Source of the DNA: Microbacterium imperiale | GTDB taxonomy: Bacteria; Actinomycetota; Actinomycetes; Actinomycetales; Microbacteriaceae | Assembly: GCF_017876655.1 (NCBI RefSeq) | Contig: NZ_JAGIOK010000001.1 | Span: 744,001-808,000, forward strand | Direction: 5' to 3' | DNA: 64,000 bases | In this document: piece after piece, positions 28,269-37,520 of the stretch | Layout: every line of letters starts with the position of its first letter | How positions within the stretch are numbered: the stretch's first letter is position 1 | The notes under the pieces: generated by a model | The model's input: the letters and a program-made list of their open reading frames with translations, nothing else | What the model was told of the DNA's origin: nothing | The model's database searches: none | Made by a program: the position numbers and the translations under genes

Positions 28269-28838
28269 GTGGCCAAAACTCCCTCCGCCCCCGCTCCGGA
28301 CGACGCCGCTCCGGCGTCGACGGGCTCCGGCAAGAACCGTCCCACCCCGAGCCGCGCCGCCCAGGAGGCGGCCCGCAAGCGTCCGCTGGTGCCCGACACC
28401 AAGGAGGCGAAGGCGCGCGCCCGCGCCGAGCTCGCCGAGCGACGCGACAAGGCCCGTATCGGTATGGCCAACGGAGACGAGCGGTACCTTCCGGTCCGCG
28501 ACAAGGGGCCGCAGCGCCGCTTCGTCCGCGACTACGTCGATGCCGGATGGCACTTGGGCGAGCTCGTCATGGGCGCGATGGTGCTCGTCATCATCGTGAC
28601 CTTCCTCGGCTCGAACGCCGTCACCTTCTACGCGTTCATCGCCCTCTGGGCCTTCATCCTGCTCGTCATCGGAGACATGGTGATCACGAGCATCCGCGTG
28701 AAGAAGGCCGCCCGAGCCAAGTTCGGTGCCGAGCGCATGGAGAAGGGCCTCGGCTGGTACGGCGCGATGCGCTCGATCCAGATGCGCTTCATGCGCCTGC
28801 CCAAGCCGCAGGTCAAGCGCGGCCAGCGCCCCGCCTGA
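28269..28838 (+). CDS. DUF3043 membrane protein
   Basis: This 189-residue actinobacterial protein of unknown function has a basic, proline-rich N-terminal third (GKNRPTPSRAAQEAARKRPL). The conserved core is RRFVRDYVDAGWHLGELVMG. Two membrane helices lie at about 95-115 and 118-138, and the positively charged tail includes MRSIQMRFMRLPKPQVKRG. These match DUF3043 proteins, which are common in this family. GTG follows GAGGATCCCC. Its end overlaps pyrD by 26 bp in convergent orientation. Confidence 0.92.
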   Translation: MAKTPSAPAPDDAAPASTGSGKNRPTPSRAAQEAARKRPLVPDTKEAKARARAELAERRDKARIGMANGDERYLPVRDKGPQRRFVRDYVDAGWHLGELVMGAMVLVIIVTFLGSNAVTFYAFIALWAFILLVIGDMVITSIRVKKAARAKFGAERMEKGLGWYGAMRSIQMRFMRLPKPQVKRGQRPA

Positions 28839-29856
28839 GCTGCACGAGCCCGCGATTGATCTGCCGCGCCCACAGCGGGCCGCGGTAGATGAACGCCGTG
28901 TACCCCTGAACCAGATCGGCGCCGGCGTCCAGGCGCTCCTGGACGTCGGCGGCCGTCTCCACTCCCCCGGCCGCGATCACGCAGAACCCCTGCGGAACGG
29001 CGGCTCGCACGAGGCGCAGCACCTCGAGTGAGCGACGGCGCAGCGGAGCACCCGAAAGACCGCCGGCGCCGATCTGCGCAAGGCGATCGTCATCGGTGAT
29101 CAGTCCGTCGCGGGCGATCGTCGTATTCGTGGCGATGAGTCCCGCCAGGCCGGTCTCGACGGCGAGGGACGCGATGGCCGTGACCTCGTCGTCGGCGAGG
29201 TCGGGGGCGATCTTCACGAGCAGTGGCGTCGCGCCGGCGGCATCCCGTACCGCCTCGAGCAGCGGGCGCAGCGTGTCGACGGCCTGCAGGCCCCGCAGAC
29301 CCGGGGTGTTCGGGGATGACACGTTCACGACGAGGTAGTCCGACTCGGGCGCGATCAGCTTCGTGCTCGTGACGTAGTCCGCCGTGGCGTGCTCGACGTC
29401 GACGATCCGGCTCTTGCCGATGTTCGCGCCGATGACGGGACGACGGCCGGCGCGCCGCAGCCGGCGGAGCCGGGATGCCGCAGCGGCGGCGCCCCGATTG
29501 TTGAAGCCCATCCGGTTGATCAGCGCCCGGTCGGAGACGAGGCGGAACAGCCGAGGGCGCGGGTTGCCCTGCTGCGGCACCGCCGTGACGGTGCCGATCT
29601 CGACATGCCCGAACCCGAGAGCACCCAAGCCGCTCACCATGACCGCGTTCTTGTCGAAGCCTGCGGCCACTCCGAAGGGCGAGTCGAACACGCGCCCGAG
29701 CGCCTCGACGCGGAGCGACGGGTCGGGCGCCGTGAGCCGGCGGACAACCGCTGAGAAGGGCGGGACGCCCAGGACGCGGATGACGGGCACCACGAGGTGG
29801 TGAGCCGTCTCGGGGTCCATGCGGGAGAAGACGGTGCGGAAGATGAACGGGTACAT
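28813..29856 (-). CDS. pyrD: Quinone-dependent dihydroorotate dehydrogenase (class 2)
   Basis: PyrD oxidises dihydroorotate to orotate in pyrimidine synthesis and passes electrons to menaquinone. The 347-residue protein has the class 2 N-terminal membrane-associating helices (MYPFIFRTVFSRMDPETAHH) and FMN-binding core. The active-site segment NVSSPNTPGLRGLQ carries the catalytic serine of class 2 (S181 by family comparison), and the glycine-rich end reads VIAAGGVETAAD. It is followed by a short arginine-rich tail. A TAGGCT hexamer lies eight nucleotides before the ATG. Confidence 0.97.
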   Translation of the reverse strand: MYPFIFRTVFSRMDPETAHHLVVPVIRVLGVPPFSAVVRRLTAPDPSLRVEALGRVFDSPFGVAAGFDKNAVMVSGLGALGFGHVEIGTVTAVPQQGNPRPRLFRLVSDRALINRMGFNNRGAAAAASRLRRLRRAGRRPVIGANIGKSRIVDVEHATADYVTSTKLIAPESDYLVVNVSSPNTPGLRGLQAVDTLRPLLEAVRDAAGATPLLVKIAPDLADDEVTAIASLAVETGLAGLIATNTTIARDGLITDDDRLAQIGAGGLSGAPLRRRSLEVLRLVRAAVPQGFCVIAAGGVETAADVQERLDAGADLVQGYTAFIYRGPLWARQINRGLVQLRRGAGRA

Positions 29857-29867
29857 CGCCGTCCAGC

Positions 29868-30350
29868 CTAGAGCGAGCTCGCGTCCTCCACTGTCCGAGC
29901 GGACCGGTGATCAGCGCGGAGCTGCTCGATAGCCGCCTCGAAGTCCTCGAGCGTGTCGAACGCCTGGTAGACGCTCGCGAATCGGAGGTACGCGATCTCG
30001 TCGAGGTTCCGCAGCGGGCCGAGGATGGCCAGCCCGATCTCGTTGGTGTCGATCTGCGACGACCCCGTCTGGCGGACCGTCTCTTCGACCTCCTGCGCGA
30101 GGAGCGCGAGATTCGCCTCGGTGACAGGACGCCCCTGGCAGGCCTTGCGGACTCCCGACATCACCTTCTCGCGGCTGAACGGCTCGATGACGCCGGAGCG
30201 CTTGATGACGTTGAGGCTGGCCGTCTCGATGGTCGAGAAGCGCCCGCCGCACTTCGGGCACTGGCGGCGCCGACGGATGCTGAGGCCGTCATCGCTCGTG
30301 CGCGAGTCGATGACGCGGGAATCGGGGTTGCGGCAGAAAGGGCAATGCAT
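29868..30350 (-). CDS. nrdR: Transcriptional repressor NrdR
   Basis: NrdR senses ATP/dATP and represses ribonucleotide reductase genes by binding NrdR boxes. The 160-residue protein has the N-terminal zinc ribbon with C3, C6, C31 and C34, then an ATP-cone domain beginning [20 protein letters not shown]. It ends in a short acidic/serine tail. It sits 12 bp after hisD in the same direction, and hisD-nrdR is probably a transcription unit. No nrd genes are in the window. Confidence 0.97.
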   Translation of the reverse strand: MHCPFCRNPDSRVIDSRTSDDGLSIRRRRQCPKCGGRFSTIETASLNVIKRSGVIEPFSREKVMSGVRKACQGRPVTEANLALLAQEVEETVRQTGSSQIDTNEIGLAILGPLRNLDEIAYLRFASVYQAFDTLEDFEAAIEQLRADHRSARTVEDASSL

Positions 30351-30362
30351 GGCGAGCCCAGA

Positions 30363-31661
30363 TTACGCGTCGAATCGGGCCGATACGGCCTCACCGTGGG
30401 CCGGCAGCTGCTCGGATGCCGACAGCGCGACGATCCCGTCGTGCACCTCGCGCAGCGCATCGCGGTCGTACGACACCACCTGCTGCGATCGCAGGAAGGT
30501 CGCCGCCCCCAGACCCGCGGCGTAGCGCGCCTGACCGCCCGTCGGCAGGACGTGATTGCTCCCGGCGAGGTAGTCGCCCAGGCTCACCGGCGTGTGCGCG
30601 CCGACGAAGACTGCACCGGCGTTCACGAAATCCTCCGGGCGCGGGTCGGCGAGGTGCAGCTCGAGGTGCTCGGGGGCGTAGGCGTTCGAGAAGGCGGTCG
30701 CGGCGGCGAGGTCGTCGACGAGGACGATCGCCGACTGCGGGCCCGCGAGCGCGACCGCGACGCGTTCGGCGTGGCGGGTCCGTGACGCCCGTGCAGCGGC
30801 ACGTTCGGCGACGGATGCCGCGAGCTCGGGCGACGCAGTGACGAGCACAGCGGCGGCCTGCTCGTCGTGCTCCGCCTGGCTGACCAGATCGGCCGCGACC
30901 AGCTCGGGGTCGGCGGAGTCGTCCGCGACGATGAGGATCTCGGTCGCGCCGGCCTCCGAGTCGGTGCCGACGACGCCGGCGACGACGCGCTTCGCCAGCG
31001 CCACGAAGTTGTTGCCCGGGCCGGAGATGACGTCGACGGGGTCGAGGCCGAGGTCCGGCACGCCGTACGCGAAGGCGCCGATCGCGCCTGCTCCGCCCAT
31101 CGCGTAGACCTCCGAGACGCCGAGCAGGCGGGCGGCGGCGAGAATCACCGGGTGCACGCGGCCGTCGTGGTCGCGCTGCGGCGGTGAGGCGAGCGCGACG
31201 GTCGTCACGCCGGCGACCTGCGCCGGGACGACGTTCATGACGACGCTCGAGGGATAAACCGCCTTGCCGCCCGGCACGTAGACGCCGACGCGGCGCACGG
31301 GACGCCAGCGCTGCTCGACGCGGGCGCCGGGTCCGAGCTCGGTGACGCGGTCCGGCGGCACCTGGGCCGCCGACGCGAGGCGTACGCGACGGATCGACTC
31401 CTCGATGGCGGAACGCACCGTCGCGTCGAGTCCATCCAGCGCCTCGTCGAGGTGCTCGACGGGGACGCGCACGGCATGGCCCTCGACGCCGTCGAACCGT
31501 GCCGCCTGCTCACGCAGCGAGGTCTCGCCGCGCGACGCGACGTCGTGGACGATCTCGGCGGCCGTGGCGAGGGCCAGACCGCGTGCCGCCTCGGCGCGAG
31601 GGACGGCGGCGAGCAGCTCGGCGGCCGTGAGTTCACGGCCGCGCAGGTCGATGGTGCGCAT
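30363..31661 (-). CDS. hisD: Histidinol dehydrogenase
   Basis: HisD catalyses the last two steps of histidine synthesis, NAD-dependent oxidation of histidinol to histidine. The 432 residues cover the full family. The segments YVPGGKAVYPSSVVMNV, ISGPGNNFVALAKR and SEAGATEILIVADDSAD are diagnostic, with zinc ligands in DLVSQAEHDEQA and YAPEHLELHL. It has no other his gene beside it. The ATG lies six nucleotides after TAGCCT, consistent with a leaderless transcript reading into nrdR. Confidence 0.97.
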   Translation of the reverse strand: MRTIDLRGRELTAAELLAAVPRAEAARGLALATAAEIVHDVASRGETSLREQAARFDGVEGHAVRVPVEHLDEALDGLDATVRSAIEESIRRVRLASAAQVPPDRVTELGPGARVEQRWRPVRRVGVYVPGGKAVYPSSVVMNVVPAQVAGVTTVALASPPQRDHDGRVHPVILAAARLLGVSEVYAMGGAGAIGAFAYGVPDLGLDPVDVISGPGNNFVALAKRVVAGVVGTDSEAGATEILIVADDSADPELVAADLVSQAEHDEQAAAVLVTASPELAASVAERAAARASRTRHAERVAVALAGPQSAIVLVDDLAAATAFSNAYAPEHLELHLADPRPEDFVNAGAVFVGAHTPVSLGDYLAGSNHVLPTGGQARYAAGLGAATFLRSQQVVSYDRDALREVHDGIVALSASEQLPAHGEAVSARFDA

Positions 31662-31667
31662 CGTTCC

Positions 31668-31673
31668 AGGCTA
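31668..31673 (-). promoter_or_regulatory. -10 element of hisD (TAGCCT)
   Basis: TAGCCT on the minus strand ends six nucleotides before the hisD ATG; the intervening GGAACG offers at most a weak ribosome-binding site. Confidence 0.5.
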
Positions 31674-31691
31674 GCGCGCGACGCGGGCGGC

Positions 31692-32825
31692 TCAGCCGCG
31701 GGTGACGTCGCGGGTGTCGTGGAGGTACCCCACCCGACCGTCCTCGTGGCGCACGACGAACACCTCGCCGCGATCCTCGATCACCAGAGCCCAGGCCGTC
31801 GGGCCGATGCGGAACAGCGGTGCGCCACTCTCGTCGAGGACGTCGCGCTCCTCGGGGACGAGGGCCCAGAATGCCTGCTGCGCCGGCTGCTGGTCGATCA
31901 CGGTCGTCGCGTTCGCATCGAACGGCTCCGCCGCGTCAGCCGGGGCCGCCTCCCACGAGCCGGTTCCCGAGGATGCGCCTTCGACGTGGCCCGGTGCGCC
32001 GTACGCCTGCGTCGGCGCGGCGTATCCGGCCGTGCCCTGGTGGTCCGGTGCGGAAGCGCCCGCGGCCGGCCGAACGACCAGCGGCCGCGGCTCGACGGGA
32101 CGCGCGGCCCGCGCGAGGCGGTGCGCGGGTGACTCGGGACGGTGACGGAAGTCCTCACCGAGGACGGGCAGGTGCGGCGCGACGACAGTGAGCACGACGC
32201 CGGCGAGCATGAGGATCAGCTCGACCCAGACGACCCAGCTCGCGACGAACACGCGCGTCTGGGCCAGCGCGGCGATCGCGCTCCACACGATGCCGAGCCA
32301 GACGGTGGCCGACACCGAGAAGGCGACCGAGGCGAACTGGTCGATGCCGAGCGAACCCACGCGGCGAATCCCCTGGGGCGAGAAGCGCCGCAGCACGATG
32401 AGGAAGACGGCGACCGTCGGAAGCCCGATCGTGAGCACCCAGTCGATCCCGGCCGCCCACACCGAGGAGCCGGAGCCGAAACGCCCGTAGACCGGGAAGA
32501 ACGAGAAGATGAACGCGAGGGCCCAGACGCCGACGAGGGCGGTCTCTCGGATCGAGAGCGGGCCGACACCGTACTGGGGCGGGACGCCGGTTTCCGTGGA
32601 CGTCGCGGCGTCCGGCTCGCGCTGGGCGTGCGCGTCCGTCATGGGCGACGCTTCGTCGGCGCGCGACGCGTCGTCGGATGCGGCATCCGGGCCGGCCGCG
32701 GCATCCGGCGACACGGCGCTCTCGGCCGGCGCCGGCGTCGTGGGCTCAGCGGATACGCCCTCGCCGACCGGCGCTGCGTTGTCGGGGCGGTCGTCGTCGA
32801 AGTCGTTGTGCTTCTCGTCGGTCAC
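31692..32825 (-). CDS. Four-helix membrane protein with disordered termini
   Basis: The 377-residue protein has an acidic Ala/Asp/Pro-rich N-terminus of about 90 residues. Four hydrophobic segments follow (about 93-117, 123-146, 160-187 and 192-217), then a proline/alanine-rich region and a short folded C-terminal module, ERDVLDESGAPLFRIGPTAWALVIEDRG. I recognise no family. The C-terminal module looks like a small beta domain exposed to the cytoplasm. The gene lies between hisD and dnaE on the same strand with 30-50 bp gaps. Confidence 0.8.
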   Translation of the reverse strand: MTDEKHNDFDDDRPDNAAPVGEGVSAEPTTPAPAESAVSPDAAAGPDAASDDASRADEASPMTDAHAQREPDAATSTETGVPPQYGVGPLSIRETALVGVWALAFIFSFFPVYGRFGSGSSVWAAGIDWVLTIGLPTVAVFLIVLRRFSPQGIRRVGSLGIDQFASVAFSVSATVWLGIVWSAIAALAQTRVFVASWVVWVELILMLAGVVLTVVAPHLPVLGEDFRHRPESPAHRLARAARPVEPRPLVVRPAAGASAPDHQGTAGYAAPTQAYGAPGHVEGASSGTGSWEAAPADAAEPFDANATTVIDQQPAQQAFWALVPEERDVLDESGAPLFRIGPTAWALVIEDRGEVFVVRHEDGRVGYLHDTRDVTRG

Positions 32826-32874
32826 GATGTTCCCTTCGTCGCAGCGGTTGCGCTGCGGTGTGATCCTACCGGGC

Positions 32875-35800
32875 TCAGCCCAGACACTGCGGGCCGAGCA
32901 GACCCTTGAGCTCGCCGTAGAGATCGGGCGTCACCCGCACCGGCATCGGCACCTCGAACACCTTCGCCGCGCCCCCGCGGTGCAGCTTCAGCGACACCTC
33001 GGTGTCGCCGCTGTGGCGGCGCAGCACGGCCGCCAGCTCACCGATCGTGGACTCCGTGGCGCGTTGTTCGGGCAGCAGCAGGACCAGGGGTCCCGATGCG
33101 TCGAACGATCCGAGGTCGGGTGAGAACGCCGACTGCCCGTGCAGGTTCAAGCCGTCGTCTCGCCGCGACACCCGGCCACGGACGACCAGGATCGAGTCGG
33201 CCACGAGCATGCTCTGGAACTCCGTGTAGGTCTTGCCCATGAACATCACGGTCACCTCGCCGTCGAAGTCCTCGACGGTGATCATGCCGTAGGGGTTGCC
33301 GCTCTGCTTCGCCACGCGGTGCTGCACGCTGGTGACGAGCCCGGCGACGGTGACCTGATCCCCGTCCTGGACGTCCTCGGACGCCAGCAGATCGTGGATC
33401 GACGTGGACGCGTGCTTGGCCAGCGGTATCTCGAGGCCGGCCAGCGGATGATCGGAGACGTACAGCCCGAGCATCTCGCGCTCGAACGCGAGCTTGTCCT
33501 TCTTCGTCCACTCCGGCCGCTCGGGCACCTTGGCCGGCATGATCTCCTCGGCCTCGTCATAGAGGCTGTCGAAGTCGAACCCGATGGCGCCCGTGGCCGC
33601 CTTGCGCTTGGCGTCGACGGCGGCCTCGACGGCATCCTCGTGGATCTCCATGAGGGCGCGGCGGGTCGATCCGAGCGAGTCGAACGCCCCCGCCTTGATC
33701 AGCGACTCGACGGTGCGCTTGTTGGCCACGTGCAGCGGCACCTTGGTGAGGAAGTCGTGGAAGCTGACGTAGTTGTCGTCGGCGCGCGCGCTGATGATGC
33801 CGTCCACGACGTTGGCTCCGACGTTGCGCACCGCACCGAGACCGAAGCGGATGTCCTCGCCGACGGCCGCGAAGTAGCGGATCGACTCGCCGACGTCCGG
33901 CGGCAGAACGCGGATGCCCATGCGGCGGCACTCGTTGAGGTAGACCGCCATCTTGTCCTTCGAGTCGCCGACGCTCGTGAGGAGCGCCGCCATGTACTCG
34001 GCCGGGTAGTGCGCCTTCAGGTACGCGGTCCAGTACGAGACGAGCCCGTAGGCGGCGGAGTGCGCCTTGTTGAAGGCGTAGTCCGAGAAGGGCAGCAGGA
34101 TGTCCCACAGCGCCTGGATCGCGCCCTCGCCGAACCCGCGCTCCTTCATTCCGCCCGAGAAGCCCTCGTACTGCTTGTCGAGCTCGGACTTCTTCTTCTT
34201 GCCCATCGCTCGGCGCAGGATGTCGGCCTGTCCGAGCGAGAAGCCGGCCACCTTCTGCGCGATCGCCATGACCTGCTCCTGATAGATGATCAGGCCGTAC
34301 GTCGTGTCGAGGATGTCGCGGAGGGGCTCTTCGAGCTCGGGGTGGATGGGGGTGATCGGCTGCAGGCCGTTCTTGCGCAGGGCGTAGTTGGTGTGCGAGT
34401 TCGCGCCCATCGGGCCCGGACGGTACAGCGCGATGACAGCCGAGATGTCTTCGAAGTTGTCGGGCTTCATCAGTCGGAGCAGCGACCGCATGGGCCCGCC
34501 GTCGAGCTGGAACACGCCGAGAGTGTCACCGCGCGTGAGGAGGTCGTACGCCGGCCGATCATCGAGCGCGAGGTGCTCGAGGTCGAGCTCCTCGCCCCGG
34601 TTCATGCGGATGTTGTCGAGGGCGTCCGAGATGATCGTCAGGTTGCGCAGCCCGAGGAAGTCCATCTTGATGAGACCGAGCGTCTCGCACGACGGATAGT
34701 CGAACTGGGTGACGATCTGACCGTCCTGCTCGCGGCGCATGATCGGGATGATGTCGAGCAGCGGCTCGGACGACATGATGACGCCCGCGGCGTGCACGCC
34801 CCACTGCCGCTTCAGGCCCTCGAGCCCGAGTGCCCGGTCGAAGACGGTCTTGGCCTCGGGGTCGGTGTCGATGAGCGCGCGGAACTCGCTCGCCTCTTTG
34901 TAGCGCGGGTGCTCGGTGTTGAACATGCCGTCGAGCGGCATGTCCTTGCCCATGACGGCGGGAGGCATCGCCTTGGTGAGCTTCTCGCCCATGCTGAACG
35001 GGAAGCCCAGCACGCGACCGGCATCCTTCAGGGCCTGCTTCGACTTGATCGTGCCGTAGGTCACGATCTGCGCGACGCGCTCGGAACCGTACTTCTCGGT
35101 GACGTACTCGATCACCTCGCCGCGACGGCGGTCGTCGAAGTCGACGTCGAAGTCGGGCATGCTGACGCGGTCGGGGTTGAGGAACCGCTCGAAGATGAGC
35201 CCGTGCTCGAGCGGGTCGAGGTCGGTGATGCGCATCGCGTAGGCCACCATCGATCCGGCGCCCGAGCCGCGGCCGGGGCCGACCCGGATGCCGTTGTCCT
35301 TGGCCCAGTTGATGAAGTCGGCGACGACCAGGAAGTAGCCGGGGAATCCCATCTGCAGGATGATGCCGGTCTCGTACTCGGCCTGCTTGCGCACCTTGTC
35401 GGGGATGCCGCCCGGGTATCGGTAGTGCAGACCCGCCTCGACCTCTTTGACCAGCCAGCTGTCTTCGGTCTCGCCGTCGGGAACGGGGAAGCGCGGCATG
35501 TAGTTGGCCGAGGTGTTGAACTCGACCTCGCATCGCTCGGCGATGAGGAGGGTGTTGTCGCACGCCTCGGGGTGGTCGCGGAAGAGCTGACGCATCTCCT
35601 GCGCGGTCTTGATGTAGTACCCGTCGCCGTCGAATTTGAAGCGGTTGGGGTCGTCGAGGGTGGAGCCGGACTGCACGCAGAGCAGGGCGGCGTGGGCGTC
35701 CGCCTCGTGCTGGTGGGTGTAATGCGAGTCGTTGGTCGCGACCAGCGGGATGTCGAGGTCCTTGGCCAGACGCAGCAGGTCGGTCATCACGCGCCGCTCG

Positions 35801-36393
35801 ATCGACAGCCCGTGGTCCATGATCTCGGCGAAGTAGTTCTCTTTGCCGAAGATGTCCTGGAACTCGGCCGCCGCGGCTCGGGCGGCGTCGTACTGTCCGA
35901 GGCGCAGCCGGGTCTGGACCTCACCCGACGGGCACCCCGTCGTGGCGATCAGTCCCTTGCCGTAGGTCTGCAGCAGTTCGCGGTCCATGCGGGGCTTGAA
36001 GTAGTAGCCCTCCATGCTCGACAACGAGCTCAGCCGGAACAGGTTGTGCATGCCCTCGGTGCTCTCGCTCCACATCGTCATGTGGGTGTAGGCGCCCGAG
36101 CCCGAGACGTCGTCGCTCTTCTGCTCGGGTGAGCCCCACGCGACGCGGGACTTGTCGCTGCGGTGCGTCCCGGGGGTCACGTACGCCTCGAGGCCGATGA
36201 TGGGCTTGATGCCCGAGGCCTGGGCCGCGCGATAGAACTCGAACGCCGCGAAGGTGTTGCCGTGGTCGGTGACGGCGATCGCCGGCATCCCGTATTCGGA
36301 CGCCGCCTGTGTCATCGCCGCGATCTTGGCCGCACCGTCGAGCATGGAGTACTCGCTGTGCACGTGCAGGTGTACGAAGGAGTCGGATGCCAC
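32875..36393 (-). CDS. dnaE: DNA polymerase III alpha subunit
   Basis: DnaE is the replicative polymerase. The 1172-residue chain opens with a PHP domain (HLHVHSEYSMLDGAAKIAAM) that in actinobacteria often carries proofreading activity. The polymerase core contains GPGRGSGAGSMVAYAM and the catalytic aspartates in PDFDVDFDDRRRGEVI near 414, plus YNACHS-equivalent AFNKAHSAAYG. Fingers, helix-hairpin-helix and an OB domain (GDQVTVAGLVTSVQHR) follow. The length is typical of DnaE1 rather than the error-prone DnaE2. GTG lies six nucleotides after TAGACT. Confidence 0.98.
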   Translation of the reverse strand: MASDSFVHLHVHSEYSMLDGAAKIAAMTQAASEYGMPAIAVTDHGNTFAAFEFYRAAQASGIKPIIGLEAYVTPGTHRSDKSRVAWGSPEQKSDDVSGSGAYTHMTMWSESTEGMHNLFRLSSLSSMEGYYFKPRMDRELLQTYGKGLIATTGCPSGEVQTRLRLGQYDAARAAAAEFQDIFGKENYFAEIMDHGLSIERRVMTDLLRLAKDLDIPLVATNDSHYTHQHEADAHAALLCVQSGSTLDDPNRFKFDGDGYYIKTAQEMRQLFRDHPEACDNTLLIAERCEVEFNTSANYMPRFPVPDGETEDSWLVKEVEAGLHYRYPGGIPDKVRKQAEYETGIILQMGFPGYFLVVADFINWAKDNGIRVGPGRGSGAGSMVAYAMRITDLDPLEHGLIFERFLNPDRVSMPDFDVDFDDRRRGEVIEYVTEKYGSERVAQIVTYGTIKSKQALKDAGRVLGFPFSMGEKLTKAMPPAVMGKDMPLDGMFNTEHPRYKEASEFRALIDTDPEAKTVFDRALGLEGLKRQWGVHAAGVIMSSEPLLDIIPIMRREQDGQIVTQFDYPSCETLGLIKMDFLGLRNLTIISDALDNIRMNRGEELDLEHLALDDRPAYDLLTRGDTLGVFQLDGGPMRSLLRLMKPDNFEDISAVIALYRPGPMGANSHTNYALRKNGLQPITPIHPELEEPLRDILDTTYGLIIYQEQVMAIAQKVAGFSLGQADILRRAMGKKKKSELDKQYEGFSGGMKERGFGEGAIQALWDILLPFSDYAFNKAHSAAYGLVSYWTAYLKAHYPAEYMAALLTSVGDSKDKMAVYLNECRRMGIRVLPPDVGESIRYFAAVGEDIRFGLGAVRNVGANVVDGIISARADDNYVSFHDFLTKVPLHVANKRTVESLIKAGAFDSLGSTRRALMEIHEDAVEAAVDAKRKAATGAIGFDFDSLYDEAEEIMPAKVPERPEWTKKDKLAFEREMLGLYVSDHPLAGLEIPLAKHASTSIHDLLASEDVQDGDQVTVAGLVTSVQHRVAKQSGNPYGMITVEDFDGEVTVMFMGKTYTEFQSMLVADSILVVRGRVSRRDDGLNLHGQSAFSPDLGSFDASGPLVLLLPEQRATESTIGELAAVLRRHSGDTEVSLKLHRGGAAKVFEVPMPVRVTPDLYGELKGLLGPQCLG

Positions 36394-36399
36394 CCCCCG

Positions 36400-36405
36400 A
36401 GTCTA
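36400..36405 (-). promoter_or_regulatory. -10 element of dnaE (TAGACT)
   Basis: TAGACT on the minus strand ends six nucleotides before the dnaE GTG. It is back to back with the NUDIX gene promoter in a 47-bp divergent region. Confidence 0.55.
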
Positions 36406-36428
36406 CGTTCGGCCTCGGACACGAGACC

Positions 36429-36434
36429 TAGGCT
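36429..36434 (+). promoter_or_regulatory. -10 element of the NUDIX gene (TAGGCT)
   Basis: TAGGCT ends six nucleotides before the ATG of the NUDIX gene, consistent with a leaderless mRNA. Confidence 0.5.
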
Positions 36435-36440
36435 GGGCGC

Positions 36441-36914
36441 ATGGCTACTCCCGAGTTCGTCCTCGACCTGCGCGAGAAGATCGGCACCGCTCCCCTGCCC
36501 CTCGTGGGCGTGACGGCGGTGGTCTTCCGCGACGAGAAGGTGCTGCTGGGCAAGCGCGCCGATAACGGCAGCTGGCAGCCGGTGTCGGGCATCGTCGACC
36601 CGGGCGAGGAACCCGCCGACGCCGCGGTGCGCGAATGCCTCGAAGAGGCGGGCGTCACGGTCCGCGTGGACCGGCTCGCACTCGTCCACCAGATCCCGCG
36701 CATCACGTACGACAACGGAGACCAGGTGGACTACCTCGACCTCGTCTTCCGCTGCACCTGGGTCGCGGGCGACCCCCACCCCGCCGACGGCGAGCTGACG
36801 GAGGTCGGCTTCTACGACCTGGGTGCGATGACGGACGTCGCGCCCGAGCACGTCCGCAAGGTCGCGCTCGCGATCCCCGAGGACGACCCCGCGACCTTCC
36901 GCGGCGGCCGGTGA
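36441..36914 (+). CDS. NUDIX hydrolase
   Basis: The 157-residue enzyme hydrolyses nucleoside-diphosphate-linked compounds. Its NUDIX box, GIVDPGEEPADAAVRECLEEAG, has the consensus glycine, the RE pair and the EExG metal-binding residues at about 53-74. The N-terminal LDLREKIGTAPLPLVGVTAVVF matches a common actinobacterial subgroup with undefined substrate. Its TGA shares one base with the ATG of the next gene, so the two are probably co-translated. Confidence 0.92.
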   Translation: MATPEFVLDLREKIGTAPLPLVGVTAVVFRDEKVLLGKRADNGSWQPVSGIVDPGEEPADAAVRECLEEAGVTVRVDRLALVHQIPRITYDNGDQVDYLDLVFRCTWVAGDPHPADGELTEVGFYDLGAMTDVAPEHVRKVALAIPEDDPATFRGGR

Positions 36915-37513
36915 TGTCCGGCCCCAGCCTCGACGCGCTGCTCGATGGTCTCGCGGCCGATCGCGGGAATCCGGGCGGCGGCACGGCGGGCGGCGTCATC
37001 ACCGCCATCGGTGCGGCCCTCGGCCAGATGGTGTGCCGCTACAGCTCGGATGCCGCCGAGGCGGCGGGCCTCGACGCTCACCTCGGAACGCTTCGAGCCC
37101 GAGCGGTCGCGGCGGCCGAGCGTGACGGCGAAGCTTCAGGCGCGTTGGGCGCGGCGCTGCGCCCGGCCGAGGACGGATCCGAAGACGAACGCGACCGGCG
37201 GATCGTCTCGGCGGCTGCAGAGGCCGTGCAGACCTCGGCGGAGCTCGGTCGGGTCGCTCTCGACGTGCTCGACGACCTGACGACCCTGTCGGCCGTCGGC
37301 AATCGCCATCTCTCGGCGGATGTCGCCGTTGCCCTCGACGCGGTCGCGGCGGGACTCGGTGCGGCGGCGACCAATCTGCGCGGGGGCCTGACTCTCGCCG
37401 CGGCGCACGGCGACGCGACCGCGCTGCGAGCTGCGCACGACGACCTCGGTCGCCGTCTGCTGCGGGCCCGGCTCGAGGCCCGCTCCCTCGCCGAACGGCT
37501 CGGCGAGCCCTGA
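36914..37513 (+). CDS. Cyclodeaminase/cyclohydrolase-family (FTCD-C-like) protein
   Basis: The 199-residue helical protein resembles the C-terminal cyclodeaminase domain of formiminotransferase-cyclodeaminase. It has GNPGGGTAGGVITAIGAALGQM near the N-terminus and the long-helix pattern VALDAVAAGLGAAATNLRGGL later. In other bacteria such stand-alone domains act in one-carbon folate metabolism as methenyl-THF cyclohydrolases. Here that is inference, as no serine-cycle or histidine-degradation gene is nearby. The ATG overlaps the NUDIX stop (TGATG). Confidence 0.8.
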   Translation: MSGPSLDALLDGLAADRGNPGGGTAGGVITAIGAALGQMVCRYSSDAAEAAGLDAHLGTLRARAVAAAERDGEASGALGAALRPAEDGSEDERDRRIVSAAAEAVQTSAELGRVALDVLDDLTTLSAVGNRHLSADVAVALDAVAAGLGAAATNLRGGLTLAAAHGDATALRAAHDDLGRRLLRARLEARSLAERLGEP

Positions 37514-37520
37514 CGCGGGG

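Noticed and set aside
33139..36132. Plus-strand open frame of 997 codons opposite dnaE
   Set aside because: Same GC-bias shadow effect; dnaE on the minus strand has all polymerase motifs in one uninterrupted frame.
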